Positions 49,796 through 59,179 of a stretch of 64,000 nucleotides of DNA are shown here, in pieces. A program made the translations under genes and the position numbers. How positions within the stretch are numbered: position 1 is the stretch's first letter; every line of letters begins with the position of its first letter. A model generated the notes under the pieces. The model did not search any database, had not been told where the DNA came from, and saw only the letters and a program-made list of their open reading frames with translations. Location of the stretch: assembly GCF_000002235.5 (NCBI RefSeq), contig NW_022145597.1:1457501-1521500 (forward strand), written 5' to 3'. Origin of the DNA: Strongylocentrotus purpuratus. Taxonomy: Eukaryota > Echinodermata > Echinoidea > Camarodonta > Strongylocentrotidae.

Positions 49796-50092
49796 GGGTG
49801 TTTCATAAAGCTGTTCGTAAAGTTACGAATGACTTTAAGAACGACTTGTATATGAAGTGCCAGATAGGATTCCAAAAGTTTTTTCTGATAATTTCAATAA
49901 CCTCAATTAAGTTATGGCAAAAAATATACTTTGCATTAAAAATGTTTGTTATAATAAGAATGTTAATCTACATCTGTACAGTTCAACTTTAGTTAATGCA
50001 GTTAATAATGATTGAGCATCCCATTTGGCTTTTCATATACAAGTCGTTCGTAAAGTCATGCGTAACTTTACGAACAGCTTTATGAAACACCC
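49796..50092. mobile_element. 297-bp MITE with ~60-bp inverted repeats
   Basis: Starts GGGTGTTTCATAAAGCTG and ends with its inverse. The repeats continue through TTCGTAAAGTTACG and GACTTGTATATGAA with few mismatches. The motif looks like a family of short elements I recall from several marine invertebrate genomes (Harbinger-type attribution is uncertain). Target duplication not clear. Open frames inside are ignored. Confidence 0.7.
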
Positions 50093-50308
50093 CCAGTTTG
50101 ATTATCCACAGAATTAGAAAGTTATACAATTTATAGTTTGGAGGAAGAGAAACAAATTATTTAAAACAAAGGTGTTGGGGTATTGAAATGGAAAGTTAAA
50201 ATTATAACAACAACTTCTGATCATCACCTATTAACAAGAATATATCAGGAAAAGCAAATTATTTATCTTTTCAGCTGCTATCGCTAACACATTTATACTA
50301 TTAAACAG

Positions 50309-50514
50309 ATGCACATGCACGTGTATGGAAAGTTAAGGAAATAAACCTCGAAAATTGCCATTTTCTGCGGCCTCACAAGATGGCAATAATTATATTGGCT
50401 AATGTCAGTAAACCTTTATTAGAAGACGAGGAAGAGGAGGTGATAACTGTCGGGAAGTACGGACAAGTTCTGCGGGGGTTTGTAGAACAGTTGGCTATAC
50501 CTTCGACCACTTGA
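50309..50514 (+). CDS. Candidate exon or small ORF (44 codons from 50380)
   Basis: From an acceptor-like ATTAAACAG at 50308 one frame stays open for about 68 codons to a TGA at 50512-50514. Inside it an ATG at 50380, in a fair context (ACAAGATGG), opens a 44-residue protein: a hydrophobic start MAIIILANVSKPLL, an acidic run (EDEEEE), then VITVGKYGQVLRGFVEQLA. A donor-like GAG|GTGATA lies within. It could be a terminal exon, a real small ORF, or chance. It lies 220 bases after a MITE and does not overlap it. Confidence 0.3.
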
Positions 50515-50674
50515 CTTCAATCCTAGATAGCTGGAGGCACCTCTGATTCCATTTCCACCATCTTTACAAGCCCTGCGCTGTCATGGAAATTGAGTGGTAA
50601 CCGATCTTATTCCTGACATAAATTGCAGACGTGTACCATCGCAAAGACTGACTTTCATCAATCTAGCTTTACAG

Positions 50675-50840
50675 GGTTTCCATCATCTTCCCTCTTATCA
50701 GTGGCGTGGTATTTGAACGGCTTGAGAGCTATTCGTTGCGCTTCTCATGTCACCTGATGAACGGAGTCGCCGTCCGGTCTTTATCCTCTATTTCATTGTT
50801 CATGTCAAGAAGTCGCGTGCTTTCCAGTAAACACGCTTGA
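50675..50840 (+). CDS. Weak candidate exon, 54 open codons after a good acceptor
   Basis: The acceptor AATCTAGCTTTACAG precedes 50675. After one base, a frame of 54 codons opens with a hydrophobic segment (VSIIFPLISGVVFERL), continues Ser/Arg-rich and stops with TGA at 50838-50840. G+C is higher than the local average. No clear donor, no homologue recognised; openness alone is not significant. Confidence 0.2.
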
Positions 50841-51523
50841 TACAAATTATCAAGTAGCTATCTACGACAGGAATCTCAGATCGTCATCTATTTTTCTTTT
50901 CTTGGTAAAAGAATGAGTCGCTTTATTGTTCAGGGTTATACGGGGTTCTAAAAAATTCCAAATTGTGAAATTTTGAACATTTTATTAAATTTGGCGTTAA
51001 TTACCTCTTTTTAGTCGCTGCACCCTTTCAAAGAAAAGAAATAAAACGCTTCGCGTCACCTAAATTAATCACAGAAGATTCCTTTTTGCATCACTCTGGC
51101 ACTCCTCCAGTGCCATGTACACGCCTCTGTGTGCACATTTCTTCGAGCGAGTTATGCGAGCGAGCAAAGATACATTGTCATTTTTACTATGTATGTATTA
51201 ATAGCGGTTGTGATATTTAGTTTTCACGAAATCCACGTTTTCCAAAATAGTTTTCTGATAAATAATTTTATTTCTCTAAGGGCGAACCTAAGATTGTTGG
51301 TTGTTAATGCATGATAATCGTCAGGAGCTGAATTAAATGTGTATACGATTTTATAATAGAGTGTGGACTGTGGAGATTTGAGACCAACCCTTCCCTCTCA
51401 GTGATATGCAGCATCTGTGGCAACATCGGATTCTAGGTTAAAACTACCATACGTATTGCTCAATGTATAAAATTGCTAAACGTTATCCCTTAGGAGCTGA
51501 AAATACTGAAATGAGAGGTAATA

Positions 51524-51537
51524 AGAGAGAGAGTGAA

Positions 51538-51589
<52 letters not shown>

Positions 51590-51612
51590 AGAAAGAAAGG
51601 AAGCAAAAGAGA
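51524..51612. repeat. (GA)n tract
   Basis: Some 20 GA dinucleotides flanked by GAAAGAAAG variants. Confidence 0.9.
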
Positions 51613-51852
51613 GAACGAAATGTTTCTGCTTGTCTTTATTAGTCTATTTATTTGCATTTTTTTATTAGCTTTGTATGGCAATTGTACAAAGTCAATAAGC
51701 CCTCTTCCACTTAAAATCATAGACATAATGCAAATACACACATTATAGGCCACATGGACATGAGCGGTGGAAAACAATCGCTCACTTGGGGATCGCTGAA
51801 TGTTCCATATTTACTTCTATATTTTGGTATCAGAAAGGGTGAATGATGACTG

Positions 51853-52736
51853 CAGTGGCGTAGGGAGCGTCCAGGCATTGAAGGGGCACTTGCATAATCG
51901 GGTAGGGGCATCGGTGACATGCCTTTTTGTGAAGTTTCACAATTCCGAAGGGTCGATATCGCGAAGAATCGTGATTCCTTTGGTTCGTTTCTCCAAAGAT
52001 TCACAATTTCAAAAGTTCGAATTTCCTCAAATGAAATAAGGGAATATAAAACATTCTGAAACTGAACCAGGGTTTATTAAATCCGTAAGTGAAATATGGT
52101 TGAATGGTGGTGGTTATTTTACCTGACTGCTAAGAAAGCCTACATGCTTGTAAGTTAGCAGCCAGACGGCCGACGGCTTTAGGTCCTCTCCGAGGGACCT
52201 GGTAATGAGGGTTAATGCCTTACCAAAGGGCGCGCATCGCCTTGGTTTCGAACCCGGGTCACCGGATTACGAGACCACTGCTCTACCGACTGAGCTATCG
52301 CGCCTCCGGTTGAGAATTGTAACGGTTCATATTGCTCAGCATTTTTTTTAATAACAAACCTTGGAATCACACAACAAACATAACAAGTGGTCGGAACTAT
52401 GAAGAATATTTAATTTTCAGAATGATAAAACCCCTAGAATTGGTTGTTTGTGTACTGGAATTACAAGCCTTCAGAATGATTAACCTTCGGGAAAAAACGA
52501 GTGCCTCTCGATCTTATCAGGTGTAGGAAATACATATGCCCAACTAATGGGGGAGGGGTGTTTATGACTTGGGGGAGGGGGGAGGAAGTCATGTCTGCTT
52601 CTTTTCACATTCCTTTCCTCTCTCCTTTTTCTTCTTTTCCCCTTTTCCCATTTTCGCTCAACCTCCTTCCATAAAGCGAAAGCTAGACTGTGCCCCTTCC
52701 TCCCCCCCCCCCCTATCCAGCGTAGCTACGCCAGTG
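51853..52736. mobile_element. Possible inverted-repeat element carrying a SINE
   Basis: CAGTGGCGTAG at the left edge and CTACGCCAGTG at the right edge (one mismatch between CAG and CAC forms) could be termini of an ~884-bp element. A tRNA-derived SINE sits inside (52155-52307). No target duplication was found, so these may be two unrelated fragments. Confidence 0.3.
52155..52307 (-). mobile_element. tRNA-Thr-like SINE, copy 1
   Basis: Read on the minus strand it starts GGAGGCGCGATAGCTCAG, with an A box (TAGCTCAGTCGG), an anticodon loop CTCGTAA (CGU, Thr) and a B box GGTTCGAAACC. A non-tRNA body follows: CTTTGGTAAGGCATTAACCC, CCCTCGGAGAGGACC and on to GGCTGCTAAC. The acceptor stem does not close as a functional tRNA would and the second copy shares the body, so this is a SINE, not a tRNA gene. 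Confidence 0.65.
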
Positions 52737-53150
52737 GATCTCTACCAAATACTGAAGAAACAGAGCATGAAGCAGACCTGACGGTGGTGTGTTTGGAAAG
52801 GATACAAGCAAACCTGTTCAAATCCAGCAGTAGTGTGTTGGTTGTCCCAGTGACGTACATGTCTGTTTAATGTGACACTCCTGCCTCCTCCGAACAATAT
52901 ACATACAAAGCGAAGACATGCTGTACATTGCTGTGCAATCAAAATTGCTGTCAACTCAAAGACATGAACATTGATGAACCTTTGATTAGGGTACATCAAT
53001 GATTGGCAATTTAATTTCCTGTTCTTTTTCTCATGTTTAGACGCCGAAAACGGTACATGCTAGGATATTAACAGGATAGATGTTACTTTTTGTTGGTTTG
53101 TTTTACCTGACCAATGTTTAGGAAAGTGTGCCTATGTGTATGCGTGTGAT

Positions 53151-53307
53151 TTAGCAACCTGGTGACTGATGGCCTTACCTCCTCTCCGAGGGACTTAGCA
53201 ATGCGGATCAATGCCTTTCCAAAGGGCACTAGCGGGTCAACTTGGTTATGAATCCTGGACCTCCCGGTAACAAGACCCCTGTTTTTCCGCTGAGCCATTG
53301 CGCCTCC
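53151..53307 (-). mobile_element. tRNA-Thr-like SINE, copy 2
   Basis: Same layout as the copy at 52155, about 1 kb away in the same orientation: GGAGGCGCAATGGCTCAG head, anticodon loop CTTGTTA (UGU), decayed B box (GGATTCATAACC), then the shared body ending GGTTGCTAA. More diverged from a tRNA than copy 1. Confidence 0.6.
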
Positions 53308-53391
53308 TCTCTTTCGAAATGTTAGAATTTGAACAATTAGAAATGTCTCCTCGTATAGAGAAGCTATATTGCAACCGATTCAGTATATTAA

Positions 53392-53941
53392 AGGGATAGT
53401 TGAGTTCTGTTTTCAGACCGCAAATGCCTTCAAAGTGCATGGTAATTGCTCTATTCTTATCTATGACACTTCTAGTGCCCTTTTAGAACCTTTTTGCTAT
53501 GTTCTTTTAGACCCCAAAATGTGTGAAAATTAGCTAATATACGATCATACCAATTCAGCTCCACTTTCCCAAAAATTACGGTGACCGTTAATTAATTATT
53601 TGATTAAAAATAACAATACATGGGCCGGCTGATTGTGCGTAATTATAACCAACACGAAAATGCCAACAAAAAAAAGCATCGGCATTGGCTGAAATACGAC
53701 GTAAAAGGCCCTATTTCGTTTTTTTTTAACGGCTTTTTCAAATTATCTAATATTTGTGTTGGTACACATGTATTAGAAATCATTAAATTTATGGATTTTT
53801 AGCCGTCTCTGAACCGATTTTGATCAAACAAAGATGATTTTGTCATTTAAATTGTATGTTCTTTCAAATTTGTCACTCAGTTTTTCATTATCTCACAATT
53901 ATTTTGTGTAGCGCCCTCTGCAACTGAACTCAACTATCCCT
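53392..53941. mobile_element. TTAA-type MITE (family 3), 550 bp
   Basis: Terminal inverted repeat AGGGATAGTTGAGTTC at the left and its exact inverse at the right, with TTAA at 53388-53391 and 53942-53945. Internal sequence is A+T-rich and non-coding. The first bases resemble family 1 termini (GTTGAGTTCTG), suggesting related ends. Confidence 0.75.
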
Positions 53942-53999
53942 TTAAAAGAGATGAGATGCATTGACGACCGTCGAGGGTGTTATTAAGATCCGTTGTATT

Positions 54000-54425
54000 A
54001 TGTTGGTTCAGAAAGCTGTTTTCTATTCTCCATTTTCACATTTTTCTCTTTACCTTCTCCATCTCAGAGACGTAATTTTGAATATTGATGTCGACCGCTT
54101 AGGCTCGCCCCAATTAACCCATATACAATTTATAGATCTAATTCATCTACTCCATTCATCAGGCAACGAGCCGATGCACTTTCTGTTATCGGACATTTCG
54201 GCGGTAACCAAACGATTCTTCCCGAATAAAAACATATATCAAACATTGCTTAATTATCTCAATTCTTTAGTTAGGCGTATTCTTACAAACACGCCGATAA
54301 CGGACAATAAAAGGTCAATGGCCGCAATTGGCATTACACTGTTTGAAACCTACTTGCCTTCGACTAAACATGTGCTAATTTGTGGTTTAACAAATGGATA
54401 CCCGACCACTAAAAGGTTCCATTAA
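54000..54425 (+). CDS. 141-codon open frame between two MITE copies, unrecognised
   Basis: An ATG at 54000 opens 141 codons to TAA at 54423. A strong acceptor (TTTACCTTCTCCATCTCAG) at 54067 could instead start an exon in the same frame at 54068. From there the sequence is CpG-rich and the peptide looks ordinary for a globular protein (for example NEPMHFLLSDISAV and NYLNSLVRRILTNTP). It is bounded by the TTAA element ending at 53941 and the partial element starting at 54500, so it may be unique sequence caught between insertions or a fragment of a larger transposon. Length is borderline for chance in a 64-kb window. Confidence 0.3.
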   Translation: MLVQKAVFYSPFSHFSLYLLHLRDVILNIDVDRLGSPQLTHIQFIDLIHLLHSSGNEPMHFLLSDISAVTKRFFPNKNIYQTLLNYLNSLVRRILTNTPITDNKRSMAAIGITLFETYLPSTKHVLICGLTNGYPTTKRFH

Positions 54426-54499
54426 TCACACACTCCTTTGTCCTATCTCATGTCACGTGTTGTGAGTATAAGTGTAGATGTAGACCCTCTTCGTCTTAA

Positions 54500-54640
54500 A
54501 GATAAAGTTGAGTTCTGGTCATGCGATTGCATTGTGAAAGAAACGGTATGGAATCGATCAGAAAAGATTGATCATCTAACATATAAGTATTCGTGTGTAT
54601 TGCAAGGTTCTAGAATCATCAACATGATAAGAAATGTGGC
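54500..54640 (+). mobile_element. Partial family 1 MITE (left end only)
   Basis: TTAA at 54496-54499 followed by AGATAAAGTTGAGTTCTGG and about 140 bases that match the left half of 29620-30507 and the inverse of 55170-55313. The match stops where SINE-like sequence begins near 54640, so the right end is lost or displaced. Confidence 0.6.
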
Positions 54641-54852
54641 ACTGATGTCCTTTGGCAAGACATTGATCTACATCTGCCACACAGGTGAAGTAAATGGGTA
54701 CCTGGTAGGAATTTATTTTTTGAAACGCAGCGCGCGTAACAGCTGCACTGCTAAAGCAAGGGTAATTATGCTGCATTATTGTAGAGCGCTTAGAGACTTC
54801 TGATCAAGTAAGTGTTAGGCGCTATATAAGAAAATATGATAATTATTATTAG
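54637..54852 (+). mobile_element. SINE body and 3' tail (second family)
   Basis: CCTTTGGCAAGACATTGATC, AATGGGTACCTGGTAGGAA, a stretch with GTAGAGCGCTTAGAGAC, then TAGGCGCTATATAAG and an ATT-rich tail. Head missing; joined directly to the partial MITE that starts at 54500. Confidence 0.5.
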
Positions 54853-54926
54853 GAATGGTCTGGTGTTTTAAAGAGAATCAACATGAAGTCAATTTACTTG
54901 AAATTACTTTAAGAGACTAACATTAA

Positions 54927-55313
54927 AGAGAAGGTTGAGTTCTGGGAAGAGGTGAAAAATAATTTGTGAGCGTTACTCATTCTTATTATGCAAGTGTGGA
55001 AGAACATCAGATAAGACATGTTCCCTGAAAAGCATGGCTCTCCAAATGCCTTCATATTCTAAATATGCATGTAACATCGTAAAAATCGGGGGGCCGGCTT
55101 TTTACGCCACGTGTTAGTGTAGTCCCATATATATCTTTCTGTGTACAGTGTTTGTAACTTTACCAAGACTTGGCCAAATTTCTTATCATTTTGATGATTC
55201 CAGAACCTTGCAATACACACAAATTCTTATATGCTAGATGATCAACCTTTTCTGATCGATTCCACACCATTTCTTTCACAATGCAATCGCATGACCAGAA
55301 CTCAACTTCATCT
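54927..55313 (-). mobile_element. TTAA-type MITE (family 1), uninterrupted 387-bp copy
   Basis: Begins AGAGAAGGTTGAGTTCTGG after TTAA at 54923-54926 and ends AACTTCATCT before TTAA at 55314-55317: a perfect 4-base target duplication with inverted termini. It is the reverse-orientation relative of 29620-30507 and lacks the nested family 2 insert. It contains a short GC-rich run near 55087 (GGGGGGCCGGC). Confidence 0.75.
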
Positions 55314-55317
55314 TTAA

Positions 55318-57269
55318 GAGCAATGAGTACTCGGAAGACTTAACACCCAAATCAAACGAGTGTTGGGGTGGAGAGGATATTCGATATAATATTGCCCAAC
55401 AAAAAAAACACGAAAAATACAAGGTAGAATACACGGTAGAACGAAAGGTATATCATTTAATGCAAATTACTCGCTATTTATATATGATAATGATAACAAT
55501 AACTGCAATAGATGCTCATATTGGAGGCTTTTAACAAAATTATCGTCACTAATATTGATATGTATTTTGATTTGTTGACAGTGCAGACATTATTATGTAC
55601 CATATATTTCAATCGCCATCAAACAAAAGTCATAACAAATAAATACATGAATAATTACATAGATAAATAAATAAATTAATTTTTAAAAAATTAAAAAAAT
55701 GATGAAAACCTATTTATGACCTAGCTTTGGACTGTTTCAAATACATGTAGTGATATTCTGCCGAAGGCAATGCAAAGGAAACTATTATATTCGTGACATG
55801 TCATCCACCTTTAAAAGGTGGATGCAAGGTAGACGGAACTCGGCTGATATCAATCTCACTGCAATAGACTCTGCCTGTCATAAGGCCCGTTCACACTTAA
55901 CAATTAGTGCGATTTAGAATCCTGGGATTAAATCAATCGATAGGTTATTCTCAATACCATTCACACACACAGTGCCTGGCAAACTATCGCGATTATTCTG
56001 AAAAATCGCAAGACTTACTGAGAATTGGATCGCGATGCGAATCGTGAAGACTAGTGAATTTAGTCTGTCCGCAAACGCCAAAAGAACAATTTTTGGCTCG
56101 CGATGCAATTTTGTTGTTTTTAATCTCACTTTTTTGGTAGGTGTGAACGCCCCTATAGTTTCTCCTTCTTACCCGATGAGAAATACAGCCTGTGTATGAA
56201 ATGAAACAAAGATTCGATGATACACAGAGAAAAAGAAACAAAACAAAGAATAAGCAATGCTGCAAAGAGAAAGAAGAAGAGGAGACTGAGTAATTTTCTT
56301 TTTCTGTTAATGGAGACGATAAAAGGGGAAAGACGTGAAGCCAAGGGATTAATAAAGATGTTTATGAATTGGGATAGATAGATAGATAGACGGATAGGCA
56401 AGTAAATATTGCAAATAGAAAGATATACAGACAGATATCGACCACTTAAATGAGTTTAACAGCGTTCTCGCATGTCCTTTCCCCACGGTCTAATTGCCAA
56501 CGTTGTTTGCTCCATTTTCCCTTTTTACAATAAAACCATCGATCACACATACTTACCTCGTAGGGAACCTTGTATTATTATTGGATACCTAAAGGTTTTT
56601 TCATAATCAGAATCATGAGGATTAAAAAGTACACTGGCATACCTGATATCGATTTCTGTCGAGCGGGGGACTTTATTGCGCCTTTATTTAATAATATTTT
56701 GAATTGCGACCAACAGGTCATTAAGGTTTTTTGGGGTCTAATTGTTTCTTCATATATTTGGGGTTTTTTTTCGTTGACGATCAGCCATGTACAGAGATGA
56801 CGAAAGACTTGATGCATGGCTGATCGTCAATTAAACGGAGTTTAGTCTTTTTTTCAACTCTGTTTGTTGCTACGGTAGACAGCCAGTGAAAACGAATTCG
56901 TTTAATCAAATAATGGAAACGCAAGTATCACTTTAAACAATAAGAACCTGTTTAGTCCTGGTTTTTCCTGATTGAGGTGTCATATGAAAGGGCAGAAAAT
57001 GAACTATCTAGAAATGTGATTTTTCTCTTTGAAATTCAGATACTGCCCGCCAAATGACTTTTTGATTTCCTCTTTCTCAATTTGTTTGTAATCACTCATG
57101 CGTGCAATATGCATCATATGAGTTGCATCAAAAGAAAGAGGGGGATCTAAGCTTTACAAATATGTGTCATTTATTAATTATAATTGTAATTAGGTTATGA
57201 TAAAACATCGATCACTCTCGGTTTTGTTTTTCCTGGGCCGCACTGTATAGTTTATGTTATATTAATATA
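55318..57269. other. No gene seen
   Basis: A+T-rich with short TAAA repeats near 55660, a 12-bp inverted repeat CATCCACCTTTAAAAGGTGGATG at 55802, a (GATA)n at 56376 and the 16-bp inverted repeat at 56774. Confidence 0.45.
56774..56830. other. 16-bp perfect inverted repeat
   Basis: TTGACGATCAGCCATG (56774-56789) and its exact inverse (56815-56830) around a 25-base centre. It may be a tiny foldback element or the remnant of one. Confidence 0.7.
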
Positions 57270-57271
57270 TA

Positions 57272-57939
57272 CCGTGTGAGTCCAAAAAAAAATTTACACC
57301 TAGAAAATTGCTAATTATTTTTAAAATCATCTATAAACAGTAAATTATTATAGATCTTACGAAAAAGTGTTTTATCCCAAATCGTTTGGTACCATTTTTG
57401 TGTGGTATGTGTTCACGCTTGGATGAACAGGTGGCATTGATTGCGAAAGTGCAAAAATCGACTTGCGCCAAAGTGATGCCTTAAGTATGTATTATGTTGG
57501 CATTAGCGGAGTGAGAGAATGGATTGAATGTATCAAATGAAATGCATTGCATATGTTTTTTTACAAAGGGCAAAGTCACACACACCCACACACACGCGCA
57601 CAAATGTTCGTTGAAATTTGATATTCGACATATGATATGTGTGGCATGATTAATTTTGTTAGGGGTGTTATTTGGATCTGCAAAGACCGAATTAATACCC
57701 AAATCCCAATTGTTTTATTGAAACATCACATAGGCAACTTTGGCGCAATATGATTTTTGCACTCTCGCAAACAATGGCTCCTGTTCATCCAAGCGTGAAC
57801 ACATACCACACAAAAATGGTACCAAATGATTAATGAAAAAACACTCTTTCATAAGACATATAACAGTTTAATGTTTATTGATGATTTTTTAAATAATTAG
57901 CAATTTTCTAGGTGTAAACTTTTTTTTTGACTCACACTG
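57272..57939. mobile_element. Tc1/mariner-like MITE with ~200-bp inverted repeats
   Basis: The ends are CCGTGTGAGTC and its inverse GACTCACACTG, with TA at 57270-57271 and 57940-57941. The inverted repeats run some 200 bases inward (57272-57480 against 57727-57939) and include GGTACCATTTTTGTGTGGTA and TTCACGCTTGGATGAACAG. The ~245-bp centre has no transposase. TA duplication and an end close to CAGTG fit Tc1/mariner-type elements. Confidence 0.75.
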
Positions 57940-58180
57940 TATATACGTATGTAATATAGTAACCTAGTAGTACCAATATTTATTACCAAAGACAGGAAAC
58001 ACGACTCGATTAGCACTTGTGCTAACTTTTTGTACTCCCTTTTACATCAACATTGTACACATAATCTTTCTTATATTTGTAAATATCATACTTTGTAAAA
58101 CAATGTTTGTCTGATTCAAGTGTAATGTTATTTATCTTGTGCTGTATTTTTATTTGTTATGAATTCATGATTTATTCTTT

Positions 58181-58880
58181 ATGTTTGGCCTGTTCTTATT
58201 GTTGTTGTTGATAAACTCAAACACAAATATTAGCCAATGTAAACGTGCCATCGGCGCCTTCTTCACCTTCCACCATACGTGTAGGCGTATTAGGATTGTG
58301 TATGGCATTGGCTTGTACAGTGTCTTGTGTGAGCGGTTACTGCTTCTTGAGCTTCTTAAGAAGGATTATTTACCTCTCTTTAGGAATCTAGCCATCTGAT
58401 TGGTCGAACTGATTTTAGCCGTTCCCGTAAAGAAAATAACAATGCCAGTAACGGTTTATAGTTTATGAGTGAGATTCCCGAAAGATTCAGGGTACAGGGA
58501 AAATAGTAACATTTTGATAAGATCCCTATTGGTTTTAATACGTGTTAAAACTTACTTTGTGCGAGCTCGGATACCATACAGTTCTTTTTGTCTGCGATTC
58601 CCAAATGATTGTTTAATAAACATTCAGTCTTCTTCCCAGCGAAGATTAACATACAGTGTCTCAGATTTTCTGCGATGTTTTAACCAATCTTTACTCTATA
58701 TTGTACGTCTGTCTAGAATGGAAAGACATATAGCTGTAAAGTGGCAGTTGCTACAATTGTTGTTTGTATAGAAAGATTATTTTGAATGTGTTTAAACATG
58801 CACATATATTTGATTTGTTTATTTGTGTGAAGATTGTTAATGAATGGCCCGTGGAGGGCTCAAAAAATGAAGAAGAAAAA
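58181..58880 (+). pseudogene. Degenerate open frame with two in-frame TGA codons, possibly LINE-derived
   Basis: One frame from 58181 to 58771 is open for 197 codons except for TGA at 58397-58399 and another near 58466. The two halves (…LLELLKKDYLPLFRNLAI and SSSQRRLTYSVSDFLRCFNQ) share frame. It is followed by GAATGGCCCGTGGAGGGCTC (58851 on) and an A-rich tract, reminiscent of the LINE tail at 35940. Inference: a decayed retroelement or gene fragment. I cannot identify the protein. Confidence 0.25.
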
Positions 58881-58950
58881 AATCTTTACTCCAGAAAAGG
58901 ATAAGGTAAGATTTCTTGGTAGATTTTTGTGTCAATTTTGTATATAAAAG

Positions 58951-59096
58951 ATATATCGACTGCTTTAATATTCGAGGCCTGGCTGTTTCTATACTGGCTC
59001 TCGAGGACCCAGGCGCGCCTTGGGGTCATGACAGGATGCAACGTCCCCCTGAGCCTATAACATTAGCCAGGCCTCTCATAGCGGTCGATATATATA
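58951..59096. other. Imperfect palindrome with GC-rich core
   Basis: TATCGACTGCT and GAGGCCTGGCT on the left match AGCCAGGCCTC and AGCGGTCGATA on the right. The centre contains a further near-palindrome (GACCCAGGCGCGCC then TTGGGGTC). Foldback element or structured RNA gene are both possible. Confidence 0.5.
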
Positions 59097-59179
59097 TATA
59101 TATACCATGTTTCTCCATCAGCAGAGGCTTAACCCTATTTAGCCCGGGAGGGGGGGGGGGCTTCTAAAGCCCCCCCCCC

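Noticed and set aside
50751..50780. Hammerhead-like CTGATGA followed by a small stem
   Set aside because: The required GAAA after stem II is missing; the sequence continues with CCGG.
52245..52307. Functional tRNA-Thr gene on the minus strand
   Set aside because: Acceptor stem does not close properly, and a second copy with the same non-tRNA body at 53151 shows it is a SINE head.
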